A DNA stretch of 64,000 nucleotides from Daphnia carinata (Eukaryota > Arthropoda > Branchiopoda > Diplostraca > Daphniidae). Position numbers and translations under genes: made by a program. Of this stretch, positions 31,604-43,094 are shown one piece after another. The notes beneath the pieces were generated by a model. It saw only the letters and a list, made by a program, of their open reading frames with translations, had not been told where the DNA came from and did not search any database. Within the stretch, counting starts at the first letter, position 1. Each line of letters opens with the position of its first letter. Location of the stretch: NCBI RefSeq assembly GCF_022539665.2, contig NC_081340.1:5703357-5767356 (forward strand), written 5' to 3'.

Positions 31604-33902
31604 ATGATGCAGGCTCGCCATCAGTTTTCTACGCCATCTGACAAGTATGTATTATTTAACGACTTGTTGTAATTCAATGTCATGGACTTTGCGTAACTGT
31701 CTATTGATTTACCTTGTTCATTTTTTATAATTACTTACATCACTTTATTTTCCTTATTCTAGTTGGTGTCAGGTGCATTTTGCTGACAGTGAAGTCAAAG
31801 TTGTAAGAGCATCCAAGCAGTACATTTATGATGATTTGGGAAATGAGTTCCTCGACTGTGTTAGCAGCAGTGCCCATGGTAAACTATTTTTCTTTTTATG
31901 AACTCTGATTTTATTGGCAAACTCTTGAACTTGAGTTCAACACACTATCATGTTCAGTGTTGAGTTTTTAAAATTCAGTTTTACTTCCATTTGCAGTGGG
32001 TCATTGTCATCCTCATGTAGTTGCGGCAGGCCATGCACAGATGCTGAAACTATGGACTACCCAGGGATTTCTAAATGACACATATTCACAATACATGAAG
32101 AAGCTAATGGACATCTTACCAGAATCCCTCTCAGTCGTCTACCTTGTGAATTCAGGGTAAGCTTCTGTGGGATGTGTTGGTTGATCGTATAAGTTCAATT
32201 AGTTATCATAATATTTTTGTTATTATTATAAGGTCGGAGGCTAACGACCTCGCGCTCAGGCTTGGCCGCCTATATACTAAAAGACACGACGTAGCTGTCT
32301 TTGAGAGGTTGGTTTGTCATTCCTTATGTCGTTATGTTCACTTTTTCAAGATTTTGGTTTAAAATTTTTTTAATATTTGCAGTAGCTACCATGGAAATAT
32401 TTCCAGTTTGGTGGATATAAGCAGCAAATCATTTAAAAGATTGCCTCAGGGAAAAAAAGATTTCGTTCACGTCATCCCACTTCCGAGAACTAGTAACAAT
32501 AAAGACAACAATATTGAAAATGGTATGAATTTGTTATTATTTTTTCCTTTGTTCTAAAAAGATTTGATTGAACCTTAAAGTTTATTTCTTCTACAGACCA
32601 ATCCGAATTTTGCAATGAGGCTCAGAAAGTCATACATAAAGCTTCGCAAAATGGTACACCAATCGGTGTTTTCATTTCGGAAATTGTCGTCGCTGCAGCT
32701 GGAGTAGTTATACCGCCCCCTAACTATTTCAAAACTGTATATCAGTGAGTTCTCGTGCTTTCCTTTAGAATAAGCTGCTGATCTTGGTTTTGCTAATTCT
32801 AATTTGGCCCATGTAGGATGGTTCGAAATCAAGGAGGGGTTTGCATTGCCGATGAAGTGCAGACAGGCTTAGGCCGCCTCGGAGGAGACTTCTGGGCGTT
32901 TCAGGTAGGCATTTTTGAGAAATTGTAACGTGAAAGTTATGTATACCACCACCGATGCTACTCCCATTCTAGGGATATGGTGTTGTGCCGGATATTCTTG
33001 CGTTTGGAAAATCACAAGGAAATGGATTTCCCATGGCTGCCGTTGTTACAACTCGTGAAATTGCTAACAGTTTACCAGAGTATATGTCTACAGTACGCCC
33101 GTTTACAATAAGTTTTATTTACCTGGATTAGCAATTACTATCAAATTCAACTATTTTTTTAGTACGGTGGCAATCCCTTGGCATGCGCCATTGGTAAAGC
33201 AGTTCTGGAAGTCATTATCAACGAAAAGCTGATGTATTCCGCTAAAATGGTCGGAAAATTTCTTCTGGAAGGGCTAAGGGGGTTGATGTCGAAACATCCT
33301 ACCATCGGGGACGTTCGTGGGGTGGGTCTTTGTGTTGGCATGGAAGTAGTTTGTGGCCGTCCAGATATGAAACCAGCAACAAATTTTGCCAATCGCGTAC
33401 TTTACCTGTAAGTCGGTCTATAAAACTTGACATATTGACAAACCTAAGCATCAAGCAAACCTGAATTCCTTCTAGCTTGCGGGCATTATACAACCCTTCA
33501 TTGTATTGTATGTTTTTTTATTCCATATTTTCTTATGCACGCCATAGGTTGAAGGAGCAAAAGGTTATTGTAGCTACCCAAGGGGAAGAACGTAATGTAA
33601 TCGCAATGACTCCACCATTGTGTTTCACATTGGAAAACGCCCGTCGTGTCATTGGAGCATTCGACAACGCTTTTACTAAAGCGAGCCAAAATGGTGATGT
33701 GGCGCCAGTCCCTCCTAATACATCTATTTTAGGGTATGCGTCGTAAAATGAATTCTTTTTTACGCATTACTTTTAATTACCACCTGGTTTTTTTTTTTCT
33801 TCTTATAGATTAGTAAGTATTCCGTCAGACATACTTGGAGAAAATGAGGAAGAAATGCCAGGTCCTGCAAAAAGACAAAGACAATATGAAGAAATGGACT
33901 AA
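31604..33902 (+). CDS. ETNPPL: Ethanolamine-phosphate phospho-lyase-like, class III PLP enzyme (470 aa), copy A
   Basis: Class III aminotransferase-fold enzyme of the AGXT2L group. ETNPPL converts phosphoethanolamine to acetaldehyde, ammonia and phosphate; the sister enzyme PHYKPL acts on phosphohydroxylysine. Arthropods often have a single gene, so substrate is inferred. Exons: 31604-31644, 31763-31878, 31997-32156, 32233-32307, 32383-32522, 32597-32744, 32817-32904, 32973-33092, 33163-33407, 33548-33733 and 33809-33902; 471 codons. Motifs in order: [72 protein letters not shown], then [14 protein letters not shown] with the PLP lysine at about residue 269, and [14 protein letters not shown]. 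All active-site motifs are intact. The C-terminus [12 protein letters not shown] looks like a basic tail. Confidence 0.94.
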
Positions 33903-35393
33903 AGTTGTTCCCCTTTTAATGTGATATTTTCCTGCTCCTCGTATCTGTGTTATATTTGTCATAAGTAGATTCTAACTTTGCTGTATCCAGGCCATCTGAA
34001 TTCTTAGGGGTCAAACTTCTAGCATTTTTTAAGGAATGCTAAGATATCAAGAAAATGCTGAATACTGATATTGTGGTAAAGATTGTATAGGTCAAAACAT
34101 ACAGGTAAAATGGTGTTAAAATCGCGTGCAAATAGCGTGGATTGAATTCCAACTACCTAAAGAAAATACTCGAAGCGAAAGCTCATCTAAACCTACGTTT
34201 TAAGAGAGAAAGTTTTTTTTGTTTGTATTTCCTCACTCTCTTTTTGTGTTTAAATATCTTGACGGTCTGTTTTTTTTTTGTTGTTGTTCTAATTGATGTT
34301 TAACTGTTATATTAAATACATTTTTGTTTAAATTCTGCAGTTGCTTTTCAGTATATCGCTTTCTTTGGTTATTACCAGGGCCTTGAGAATTCCGGTGTCT
34401 ATGAATTGATTAAAGTTTTCTTGCAACGTACTGTATGTATTCAAACTGTACAACTCCGCGTCAAAGCTATGAAAAAATGTTAGGACTGTTTTTGTTACCC
34501 TTGACTAGGAGTATACTACCCTTGGCAAATGAGGGTATGACTCATAAATCCTTGCAAACTTAAAAAATATGAAAGAAAAGGGGAAAAAATTATTCACTAA
34601 GAAAAACATTTTTATAAAATGGTTATGTAATTTTCACATAACTGCTGTAGCAAAATTGCAAAAGCAAAGATAAATTTATAATTCATTTTAGGAGATCGAG
34701 AAACGCTGCCCGAAGCGGCTCCAAGCGGTCCTAAGCCGAAACTTAGATATAGCAAGGAGAGGGTAGAGGGAAGCGAGGTAGAAAGAACGCATTGGTCAGT
34801 GCATAGTTGCATGTGTTGCCGCGTACGAATTGCTTGTTACGGGTAAAAAAAGGTAACTTATATTTTAATTTAGGAAATGTTGTCTAAAGTTATTTGAATA
34901 AATAAAACTTCTTTCGAGTTTGCATTGATTGTTGCGTTTGTATTTTCTGAGTAGTGTTTAAAATTTTGAAAATTGAATCTCAAATCTGGTAGAAGTTTTT
35001 GAACTCCCACAGCGCGAGGAGAGATACTACCTCGTTGTTCGTTCGTTGTCTTGACATTCCTTTTTTCTTTGGTCGTGTGAACTTTTCTTTTAGGTTTCAG
35101 TTACTTGAAACCCTAACAAAGCAGTAGATTTCATTATATTCTGCGTTAAATCTTTAGTGCTTATTAGAAATAATTTCTTATCTGACGCCGTTTTTCATAG
35201 TAAAAGTGACAGTGATAAGAGTTGCCTCAGTATTACATTTAGTTCTTTTGTGTTATCTCAAGTCTGGAAAATTAATGGTATATATTTTTTCTGTAGGTTC
35301 AATTGAAGTTACTAGACTTCAGTAAACCATCCTGATCTTCCCACTTTAAACTTCATTTTCTATTGAAAACTCAATTCCCTGAGAAAAATCAGC
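33903..35393. other. Spacer between ETNPPL and G3BP, copy A
   Basis: 1.5 kb with no supported gene. It contains the ETNPPL 3' UTR and the 5' region of G3BP. A CTGTAG|GTTC acceptor-like site near 35,297 hints at a 5' UTR intron of G3BP. A pyrimidine-rich start-like stretch lies near 35,058-35,070. Confidence 0.55.
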
Positions 35394-37739
35394 ATGGTCA
35401 TGGAGGCAGTTCCAAGCCCACAATGTGTGGGAAGGGAGTTTGTGCGTCAGTACTACACCCTTCTCAACAAGGCCCCTTTACATTTGCATAGGTATAGAAT
35501 GAAGAATGTTCTAGAGTGACTATTACTGATAATGGCTTTTGATCATTGCCTAGGTTCTACAATCATGATTCATCATTTGTCCATGGTGGTTTAAAGGAGC
35601 GTTTGCCTGAAGAGGTTCATGGCCAGCAACAAATCCATCAAAAGATAATGGAGCTGGACTTCCATGATTGCAAAGCCAAGATTCTGTTGGTTGACTCTCA
35701 TCGTACTCTGGAAAATGGAGTTGTGGTTCAGGTATTCGTACAAACAGAAAAATTTTTTATTGCAAAATTATCTTACATTTGTAATTGAATAAACCTGCTT
35801 CTGAAGGTTTCTGGTGAGTTATCGAACAATGGCCAGCCAATGCGTCGTTTCGTGCAAACGTTCGTGTTGGCTCCTCAGTCCGCCAAAAAGTACTACGTAC
35901 GCAACGACATCTTTCGCTACCAAGTATGTCGGGAAGAATGTTCTTAGGAGTACTTCAGTTGTACATTGAACGTTTCTATTTTAGGACGATGCTTTTTTTG
36001 ACGATGAGGAGTGTGTTGACGAACGTCCAGTTGAAAACGAAAACGAAGTGCAACAGCCGCGTCCAACCCCGGTATACCTGGCAAATAGATTTTCTTGAAG
36101 TGGAAAGGTTGATTATTGTTCTCAACGGCAGGTCGAAGTTAATGCTGCTTCTGTTACACCTCCCGCTCCTGTTCCTCAGCCATCGGTCCAACAACCGGAA
36201 CCGACTACTGGGCAATCAGTGGGAGTGAACGGTTCTGATCAACATCCCGAAGAAGACATCCGCCAAAGAACTACACCATCCGCTACCACATACACGGCTG
36301 TACCTGCTCATCAACCAGAACCCGTACAACAGGTCTCGCGACCAGAAAAGGTTGCAACTCCTCCTACCGTAGTGGCACCGCAGCCGGAGAAGTTTGAAGC
36401 TGTTACGGAACTGGTTCGAGAGCCTGAGCCACCTTCTGTTCCCGAGCCAGCACCTCCTAAACGTGCTCCTGATGTCGTAGCTCCTTCAAATCCATCGGTT
36501 TGTTAATATTTAAATCTTTTCGTGTTCAATCGATTATCCTTTGTGATTTGGCAGGCCCCCTCTGAACCGAAAACCTTCGCCAATTTATTCAAGAATCCTG
36601 GCGCCTATAATGGAACAACGACTGGTTTACCTTCAACCGTACCTCCATTTGGGTCTACCAAGAGCACCACAAGTAGCTCTAACTCTACGCCTGCTGCATC
36701 GGTAACTGAAAAATTGCGTAATTAACGAATAAAAGTATAATTTTGAGCCTTTTTATTTTGTATGTGTGATAAAGACCAACACGGAAATTACCACAGCTCC
36801 TACAACTACCAATGGCAACGAAAACTTTGCTGCTACTGGACCTTCACAACCCCAAAGAAACAACTATCAACAACGCACCGCTCGTCCTGCAATGATGGGA
36901 AACGGACGTACCGGATCGGGCCCCGGATCTTACCACAACAGAGATCGTGACCAAGACCGAGGCAAGATAAAACATACTAAACCTGAGATTTTTGATTTTA
37001 ATGTCAGGTTATGGTAGGTGACAAAGGTGAACGATGGTCAGATAACCGTGCTCCTTCTCGCGATTCAACAGAAGAAATTGGTGAGTGGAAACAACCAAAT
37101 GGGGACGGATATCAGCGCGAGAAGGATCGTGAATTCCGTCGATACGACGATAATCTTCAAGTGTTCGTCGGAAACATTCCCCACGTAACTACCGAGGAGG
37201 CCCTCAAGGTATTTCATTTATCTTGAAATAAATAGCAATAACTAACGGTTGTCCCAATAGGAACTGTTTGAGCGTTTCGGCCCCGTACTTGATGTTAGAA
37301 TCCATGGCAAGAACGGTGTGAGAGCTGCTGGTGGAAGGGCTCCGCTTTACGCCTTTGTAGTGTTCGATTCACCGAAGGCCGCTGAAGCTGCGCTTGCCGA
37401 TAAGGTAAAACTGTTCTTTTCAAATGGCGAAGGTAATGTGGGATGTCAAACATATTTATTGATTTGTATTAGCCGATGCTGAATGGTGATCACCGGCTAA
37501 ATGTCGAACCAAAGCGCCGCGGAGGTCCATCAAACTCATCAGGTCCACGTGACGGTCAGCGCGGTGGCTCCATGAATCGCGGAGGTGGCATGGGAGGTCC
37601 TGGCAGGGGAGGACGTCCGATGGGTCCTATGGGTATGGGCATGAACAGCGGCCCACCACGCGAGGGAGGAAGTGGTGGAGGTGGTGGACGTGGAATGGGT
37701 AGCGGTGGACGTGGTGGATACATGACCCGTCGTCAATAA
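35394..37739 (+). CDS. rin: G3BP / Rasputin, stress-granule RNA-binding protein (593 aa), copy A
   Basis: Homologue of vertebrate G3BP1/2 and fly Rasputin, which nucleates stress granules and binds RNA and ubiquitin proteases. Exons: 35394-35491, 35554-35731, 35807-35923, 35985-36071, 36132-36497, 36555-36701, 36775-36961, 37018-37208, 37261-37404 and 37473-37739; 594 codons. The NTF2-like domain fills about residues 8-140 ([53 protein letters not shown]). An acidic segment and a long Pro/Thr/Gln-rich low-complexity region follow, then an RRM at about 440-510 with RNP motifs LQVFVGNIP and PLYAFVVF. The tail is RGG/GGR-rich and ends GGYMTRRQ. The intron 36962-37017 appears to start with GC rather than GT. 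Exon 8 holds a patch very different from copy B. Confidence 0.94.
36962..37017 (+). other. GC-AG intron in G3BP, copy A
   Basis: To keep the frame open, exon 7 must end at GAG before GCAAGA, and exon 8 must start after ATGGTAG. This gives a 56 bp intron with a GC donor. Reading through gives a stop after 18 codons. The same arrangement exists in copy B (56885-56940). Confidence 0.72.
37018..37073 (+). other. Highly diverged patch of G3BP exon 8 (copy A version)
   Basis: Over 56 bp this exon start differs from copy B at 12 bases, while the flanks are nearly identical. Only one change alters the protein (D in A, G in B). See findings. Confidence 0.9.
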
Positions 37740-39286
37740 AGAAGGAAGGCCGTTTTTCTTGCAAACCTTTTAATTTTCCCATTCATTTTCTTCGTCCTCG
37801 AGCAGAATTTTCTCTCCACTACGTTAATTTAACCTATAAGTTTTTTTCGTCCTTTTTTTTTTTTTTTTTTTTTCTTTGCGTTTTTTTGATACACCAAACC
37901 CGTACCAATCGTACCATCTTGGTTTATCTCGCTCGCTCGCTCTGACCCCACTGTCTCATTCTACTAACTTTAATTGGACTTTCAGTCGCAATGTACATAT
38001 TCGCATGGGTGTGTCATTCTTTTTTTAAAAAAAAACAAACAATCCCCATCAGTAGCACAATGTTTTGTCACTTCCGTAAAAAAAAGGAACGAAAAAAGGA
38101 CAAAAAAAAAGGTCAGAACACAGTGTCTTGATGGTGTCGGGTATCGGACGAGAAACGACTAACATCTTTCTTTTTGTAGTGGAGAAGAAGGCATTACCAC
38201 TTTGGCTATTTTGCCAACAGGTTAAAAACTATCAAAACATTAAGTGAACACTAATACGTGGTGGCTATAAACGTGATTCCAGCTTCGGTGATGGGCAACC
38301 TTTGTGTCGACATCCTCGGTTACTCCTTTTTCACGTAGAATTTAAAAGGAAAATCACACGTCCCCGGGTTCTAGTCGCAGCACTCGTGTCTGGATTTCAT
38401 TTGGGATCGTACAGAATTCAACCACCTTCACACTTCCCTTGCTGACGTGTAATAATCGGTCTCCTTAAATGTTCGCTTTCTCCCATGCCTTCTCTTTTTG
38501 TTGCAATTTTCTATCGTATAATTTGTCCTCTCAATCCTCCAATCTATCATTTTCTGTAAACGGTTCTAACTCATGCTGCTGTGTAGATTCGGGAGGTTCA
38601 TCAACAGTGGATGTGTTGTGTTTCTATCCTTATCCAACATGGACGCATTGGTATCAGCAAACAAACCATACAAATTTGTTCCCAAAAAAATCTCCCCACC
38701 CAAACAGCTACCAATAAAAAAAATCCCGAAAAAAAGGTTTAGGTAGTGACAAAAAGTGTATCGTGCCTGTTTTCGCTTTACGTTTCTTGGTCATCTTTAT
38801 TTCTCCATTACGATTTTACTTAACTCCTCTTTCAGCTATTTTTGAACATGAGTATCGGTTTTGTTTGTGCATCCGTTCAAACAAAAGGAGATAACCATGT
38901 CGATATTGGGAAAAGAAAAGTGGATCAATTTTTTCTCTGTATTCTCGAAAGTGTATTCTCAATGTGGTAAAAAAAACAAATACCCTCATTTAAATTCCTC
39001 GGGAAGCTCTCGATTCAATAAACAAGCCGAGGCCTTTTTTAAGAGCCGTTTAAAATTTTATTTTTTGGATTTCCGTTTGTTACAATATCGCTATTGTATT
39101 TCAATACGTTGCCAGTAACCAGCTCGGCAAGTCTTTGAACAGTATAAATTCTCTAAAAGATAAAAATCCTATTTGACAATCATCAGTACTAAATCTGGCT
39201 TTAGTTTTTAATTCTTAGCTGCTCGTACCTCGGAACCGAAAAACAGGTGAAAATTAACTTCTAGTGATGTGGCACACAGTCCCAGG
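37740..39286. other. Spacer downstream of G3BP, copy A
   Basis: 1.5 kb with long T and A runs and a likely G3BP 3' UTR. Open frames here change between copies A and B by indels. No gene or named repeat is seen. Confidence 0.55.
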
Positions 39287-39971
39287 ATGAACCCAGTACC
39301 AGTATAAATATACTGACATCTTCTATCAAATGAAACAAACAGATGAGCTTCATCATACAGATTTCTGTTATGTCAGTTTACCTTCATCTAAGGGTAACTT
39401 GTGATTTTCTTCTAATTCAACAAGTACAGCTGCATGTCTCATGGGACAAACTAGAAAAGTGTCAGCTTTCCTTGGGTGAAACTGAACTTTTAGAATTGGT
39501 GAAGAAAACCTGTACCTTTGGTTACATTTTCCAAGGTGAACTTCCCAAATAGCTATGGTGCTGTCTGCAGATGCACTTAAAATTTGTGTTCTACACCTTG
39601 ACCAGCTAACAGAAACAAGTGGTTTAGGCAACAAAAAAACGGTAATTCCATTGCAATTTTTATTACCATAGTGAACAGACTGGCTGTAGATGAGTACTGA
39701 TGAATCATCAGTACAGTGATCTTCACTGTTCCTCTTGTAAAGAAATCATAGACGACTATTTTTCTATCATTGCAACCGCCAGCTAACAGGGTTTCACACT
39801 TGCTAAAGTAGCATGTGACATTGAAATAAAATCAAGAGCTCCATCAAATTCCTATAAACAGAATATGTTAATATAAAAACAGCTGAAAGCCTTCAGAAAC
39901 ATTTTCAAAAAATATGTATATAATACCTCAGGATAGTTTTGGATCAAAAGATTCTGCATCAAAGGAGCCAT
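39287..39971 (-). pseudogene. RBBP5-derived fragment with introns, copy A, frameshifted
   Basis: On the minus strand, blocks match the N-terminal WD40 region of RBBP5 (a COMPASS/MLL complex subunit): ATG at 39971 with MQNLLIQNYPEE, then EFDGALDFISM, NDRKIVVYDFFTRGTVK, a spliced CSQCWSRCRTQILSASAD, and QRYRFSSPILKVQFHPRK with LVCPMRHAAV. A decayed FDRRCQYIYTGTG block follows and then similarity stops, so most of the about 540 aa protein is missing. Relative to copy B, a 4 bp deletion and a 16 bp insertion (a short palindrome) break the second coding block. Intron positions are retained, so it came from a genomic copy, not a reverse transcript. Confidence 0.78.
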
Positions 39972-40439
39972 TGTTTATTTTACTTAACAGGATGTTTAAT
40001 CTTTATTTTACCTACCAATAAATCCAAATAAATCTTTTGAAGGCAAAACTTTTCAAAAAAAGGGGATATATATATATATTATTTTATTTTTCAATGACAA
40101 GAACGTATATATATACATATTGCTTTTAAAAGTAAAATATCAATTGAGAAAATAACAAACTACTGTCAGTTAACCATAGTTGCCATATACAACAAAGCAT
40201 GTTGACTTCGATTTGGCAACAATATTTGGCAACCGAATATTTCTGCAGCACCTCGCTATCGCTGTAGCGTACTGGCGCGCTAGCATTCCGGCAAATATTC
40301 GGTTTATTTCAAAAACGATTAACTTCATGAAAAAAATAGCAATTTTCCCGGACTCAGCATTCAATTTTGAGTATATCCTGTGACATTCAACCAATTCTGG
40401 TGAGCGTCAACTTTTTCCGAAAATTCTTTAAAGCCCGAC
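39972..40439. other. Spacer, copy A
   Basis: It holds (TA)n tracts and a block near 40,180-40,394 that is open in both directions and kept almost unchanged in copy B (60,100-60,314). I do not recognise it as protein or RNA. Confidence 0.45.
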
Positions 40440-41168
40440 CAGAGTCATAGAAACCTGGTTGCTCTACGCTGTGTGTAAATGCCACAAGGATTTGCTGTGA
40501 CATGTGGTCGAAATTTCAGCGATTTTGTGGGCGGAGCTGGCAGCGACGAAGAGCCATCTGTTGACTAGAATTAGAGACATCCTGACATCCAAAAGGAAAA
40601 CCATAAGGAAACGACATACAATTTTAGTTGAAAGGCCTAGTGGATAGCACCTCCGATTGCAGTGAGGGAGACCCGAGTTCGAATCAAATCGCTGCATTTT
40701 CTTTTTTCCATTTCTTAAAGTATGCTGGCCACGCGCTGCGCTAGGTTCCACTTTCTACTGTTTTTCCACTCATTTCAATTCTGTATTAAAATTTTATATT
40801 ACGTTATTTTATATTAGTATTATATCTATTAAGCCTCTCTGACAATTAACTTGTTTGCGCAAGAAGTATTGCGCGCCGACAGGCCGTTATTATAGTAGGC
40901 CATGCTTGAAAAAGACACGCTTGACTTGGCCATCCGACTACTCTAAGTACAAACCGCTGGAGTGAAGTACTAAGTACTTCCCCTTCGTTTGGCGGGTCTG
41001 ATTGGCTGTCGAAATTTTGGCAGGACATAGCTCATTGGTTGGGGGCCATGTAGTACTCCACCAAAACCGCTAGGTTCGCTATTTAACTGCCAGAATTCGA
41101 CCACAAGTCACCGCAAATCCTTGTGGCATTTACACACACCGTGGAGCAACCAGGTTTCTATGACTCTG
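40440..41168. mobile_element. 729 bp non-autonomous TIR element (hAT-like MITE), only in copy A
   Basis: The ends are inverted repeats of about 73 bp with few mismatches, beginning CAGAGTCATAGAAACCTGG on both sides. Flanks GCCCGAC (40433-40439) and GCTCGAC (41169-41175) look like a 7 bp imperfect target duplication. Copy B has the empty site ACCCGACTAATAA at 60353-60365. A CAG-type terminus fits hAT elements, though hAT normally makes 8 bp duplications. There is no transposase frame. A tRNA-like segment with a perfect B box lies inside. Confidence 0.88.
40633..40685 (+). other. tRNA-like relic inside the 729 bp element
   Basis: Contains an A-box-like CCTAGTGGATAGCACC and, about 30 bp on, GTTCGAATC, an exact fit to the pol III B box GWTCRANNC. 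The arms do not fold as a full cloverleaf by eye, so it is likely a tRNA-derived relic, not a working tRNA. Confidence 0.5.
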
Positions 41169-41175
41169 GCTCGAC

Positions 41176-42268
41176 TAATAAATAAGCCCGACTTTCTGCT
41201 TAAGTATGGCAATTCGTTTTACCTAGGATTCTTCGTCAACATGCAAGATGTTACCCCCTCGTAATGCTTTTCCGCTGAGTTTGTTTAGTTTTCTAATTTT
41301 AATCGTTGTTTAGTTTTCAAATTTTAATCTTCAATGTCGTATTAGCAAACTACTGTTGACAGAAAAGCTGATACATTGGGACAACGGTTACGGCAAGTGT
41401 GATGAATAAATCACCATAGATCAGTTGCCTTGCCTTCCCAATTGCAACAAAGATGAATCATGGAGTCGAAAACATTAAAAGGTGGTACTATTTTAATTGT
41501 TTTAATTGATATATTGCTAAAAGCTGATACATGTTTAGAACATGCTAGAATTCATGTCATCCTGGAGAGGACTAAAAAAAAAGAGCTGTATCCATGAAGC
41601 AGCTCATTAGTCATGTCCCAAACGAATGCCTGTGTCAGCCAGCAATCTTTCAATGGCTAACAGCATTTAATGGTTTTGAAAATCGTGGTTTGCACTCCCT
41701 AAGGAGACATTCCTAAATCCCACCTGTCAAAAGATTTGAATGCAACAATTTTTATTCTGAACTGATGCCTACCAAATTCTTTTTCCATAAAGTGAGGTGA
41801 TATGAGGTTATAATGGAAATTGTTGTCAAGACTGCCGAGACCAGGTACATTTATTACTTTAACGTTTAGTGATGAAAACAACCAACTTTGGAACCTTTCT
41901 GTTTTTTATGGCACATGGAACGTCCAATCGGAAAGCTCATGGAAGATCTCTGTGGCCAACTCGAAGAATTCTTCCAAACTTTCGTATTCAAGATTTGGCC
42001 ATGGTGATCATTTGCAACTGCATAGCCTTTTAGCAGCTCCTGCCAGGCATCTACAGGAATATGGCAGATGATGAATTTATGTACCATGTAAGCTATATCA
42101 ACAAGAATGTTTTATGCTTATCTATGTCTTATTTTCCTAATTTAGATTAATAGCAATAGTGAACCTGCGAAGGTTTCTGGTTGGGATGTTATGACGAAAA
42201 GTTATAATAATTTGAAGTACGGAATTGAATTTCCCTCCATCAGTCGCCTGTGTATTCCCGCGTATTAT
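41176..42268. other. Unassigned sequence between TIR elements, copy A
   Basis: It starts with a TATGGCAATTCGTTTTACC repeat word and one 25 bp minisatellite unit with a variant. On the minus strand an exon-like block reads LEEFFELATEIFHELSDWTF before a stop; it also exists in copy B. I cannot name a gene. Confidence 0.4.
41284..41330 (+). repeat. 25 bp minisatellite, short allele (copy A)
   Basis: One full unit TTTAGTTTTCTAATTTTAAT plus CGTTG and a variant second unit. Copy B has four full units plus the variant. Confidence 0.8.
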
Positions 42269-42680
42269 GGTATTAATTATTTAAAAATTGAAGTGCATAT
42301 CTGGGCTCCCTTCCTTTCCGTAGCCCCGTTTCCCCTTGACTCATAATAAGCCCGTAGGGGGTCATGCCCCTACTGTACGGTATATATAAAAATAACATAT
42401 ACCGAGGTATTTTACCGAAATATTTTTACCGAAATATTTTTTGCAAAATATTTGTGTGTTCACACATATAGAACTTTTTTTTTTTTTTTTAGCTTGCTCA
42501 GTTCACCTTTATTGTTTTCTCCACTTTTGTTGGTAAGCATTGTTTCATTGGTTTATCGTTTAACTGTATTTATTCAATTATTATTTATTACACTCTTTGA
42601 ATTCTTCAACTTAAATTCAAGAAACAACGTGTTCGTGCCTGGATATTTTCTGATGTAATTTTGTATTTGTACTTTATTTT

Positions 42681-42749
42681 ACTCGTATGGGAACCGATCC
42701 CCAGACATTCAGCGTGCAACGCCGATGCTCTATCATTGAGCCACGAGAT
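42681..42749 (-). other. tRNA-like module 1 (copy A)
   Basis: On the minus strand: a D-arm GCTCAATGATAGAGC, an anticodon stem TCGGC/GCTGA around loop GTTGCAC (TGC, an Ala anticodon position), and a T-arm-like GGGGATCGGTTCCC. The acceptor pairs only over about 4 bp (CTCG/CGAG). The B box has one mismatch. Probably a degenerate tRNA-derived unit. Confidence 0.55.
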
Positions 42750-42848
42750 ATATCTAAATTTTCTTATTATCCCATATACTATGTTATCGTCTAGGCTGTT
42801 TGTGCAGTCTTGCACAACTATATGTTTACCTGTCTATTGGATTCTTAA

Positions 42849-42912
42849 GGTCCATAGCTCTGTGGTAGAGCGTTCAGGTGCGACACATGTTATCCTGGGT
42901 TCAAACCTCAGT
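42849..42912 (+). other. tRNA-like module 2 (copy A)
   Basis: D-arm GCTCTGTGGTAGAGC is near perfect and the B box GTTCAAACC fits GWTCRANNC. The anticodon stem does not pair well. Degenerate tRNA-derived unit. Confidence 0.55.
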
Positions 42913-43027
42913 TGATGTAGAAAATTAAAGCAGAATAATTGTACATAAGAATATTACATTTCAATTTCATTCTAAGTGTAAATGTAAGTCCGTAAGTGAC
43001 ATGAAAAAAGCCAACATATCATCATAA

Positions 43028-43094
43028 GATTCATAGCTCATTGTTAGAGCATCGGCGCGGTGTGCCAAACATCCAGTGTTCAATTCCCTAATGA
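43028..43094 (+). other. tRNA-like module 3 (copy A)
   Basis: D-arm GCTCATTGTTAGAGC, anticodon stem TCGGC/GCCAA around GCGGTGT, B box GTTCAATTC. Copy B keeps a better acceptor stem. Likely the same class of tRNA-derived unit as modules 1 and 2. Confidence 0.55.

Noticed and set aside
33159-33493. Minus-strand frames over ETNPPL exon 9
   Set aside because: Antisense shadows of the real coding exon, repeated identically in copy B.
37539-37736. Thr/His/Ser-rich minus-strand frame
   Set aside because: Antisense of the Gly-rich RGG tail of G3BP.
42681-43094. Functional tRNA genes in the TIR element
   Set aside because: D-arms and B boxes are good, but acceptor and anticodon stems pair poorly or the length is too short, so I call them tRNA-like.
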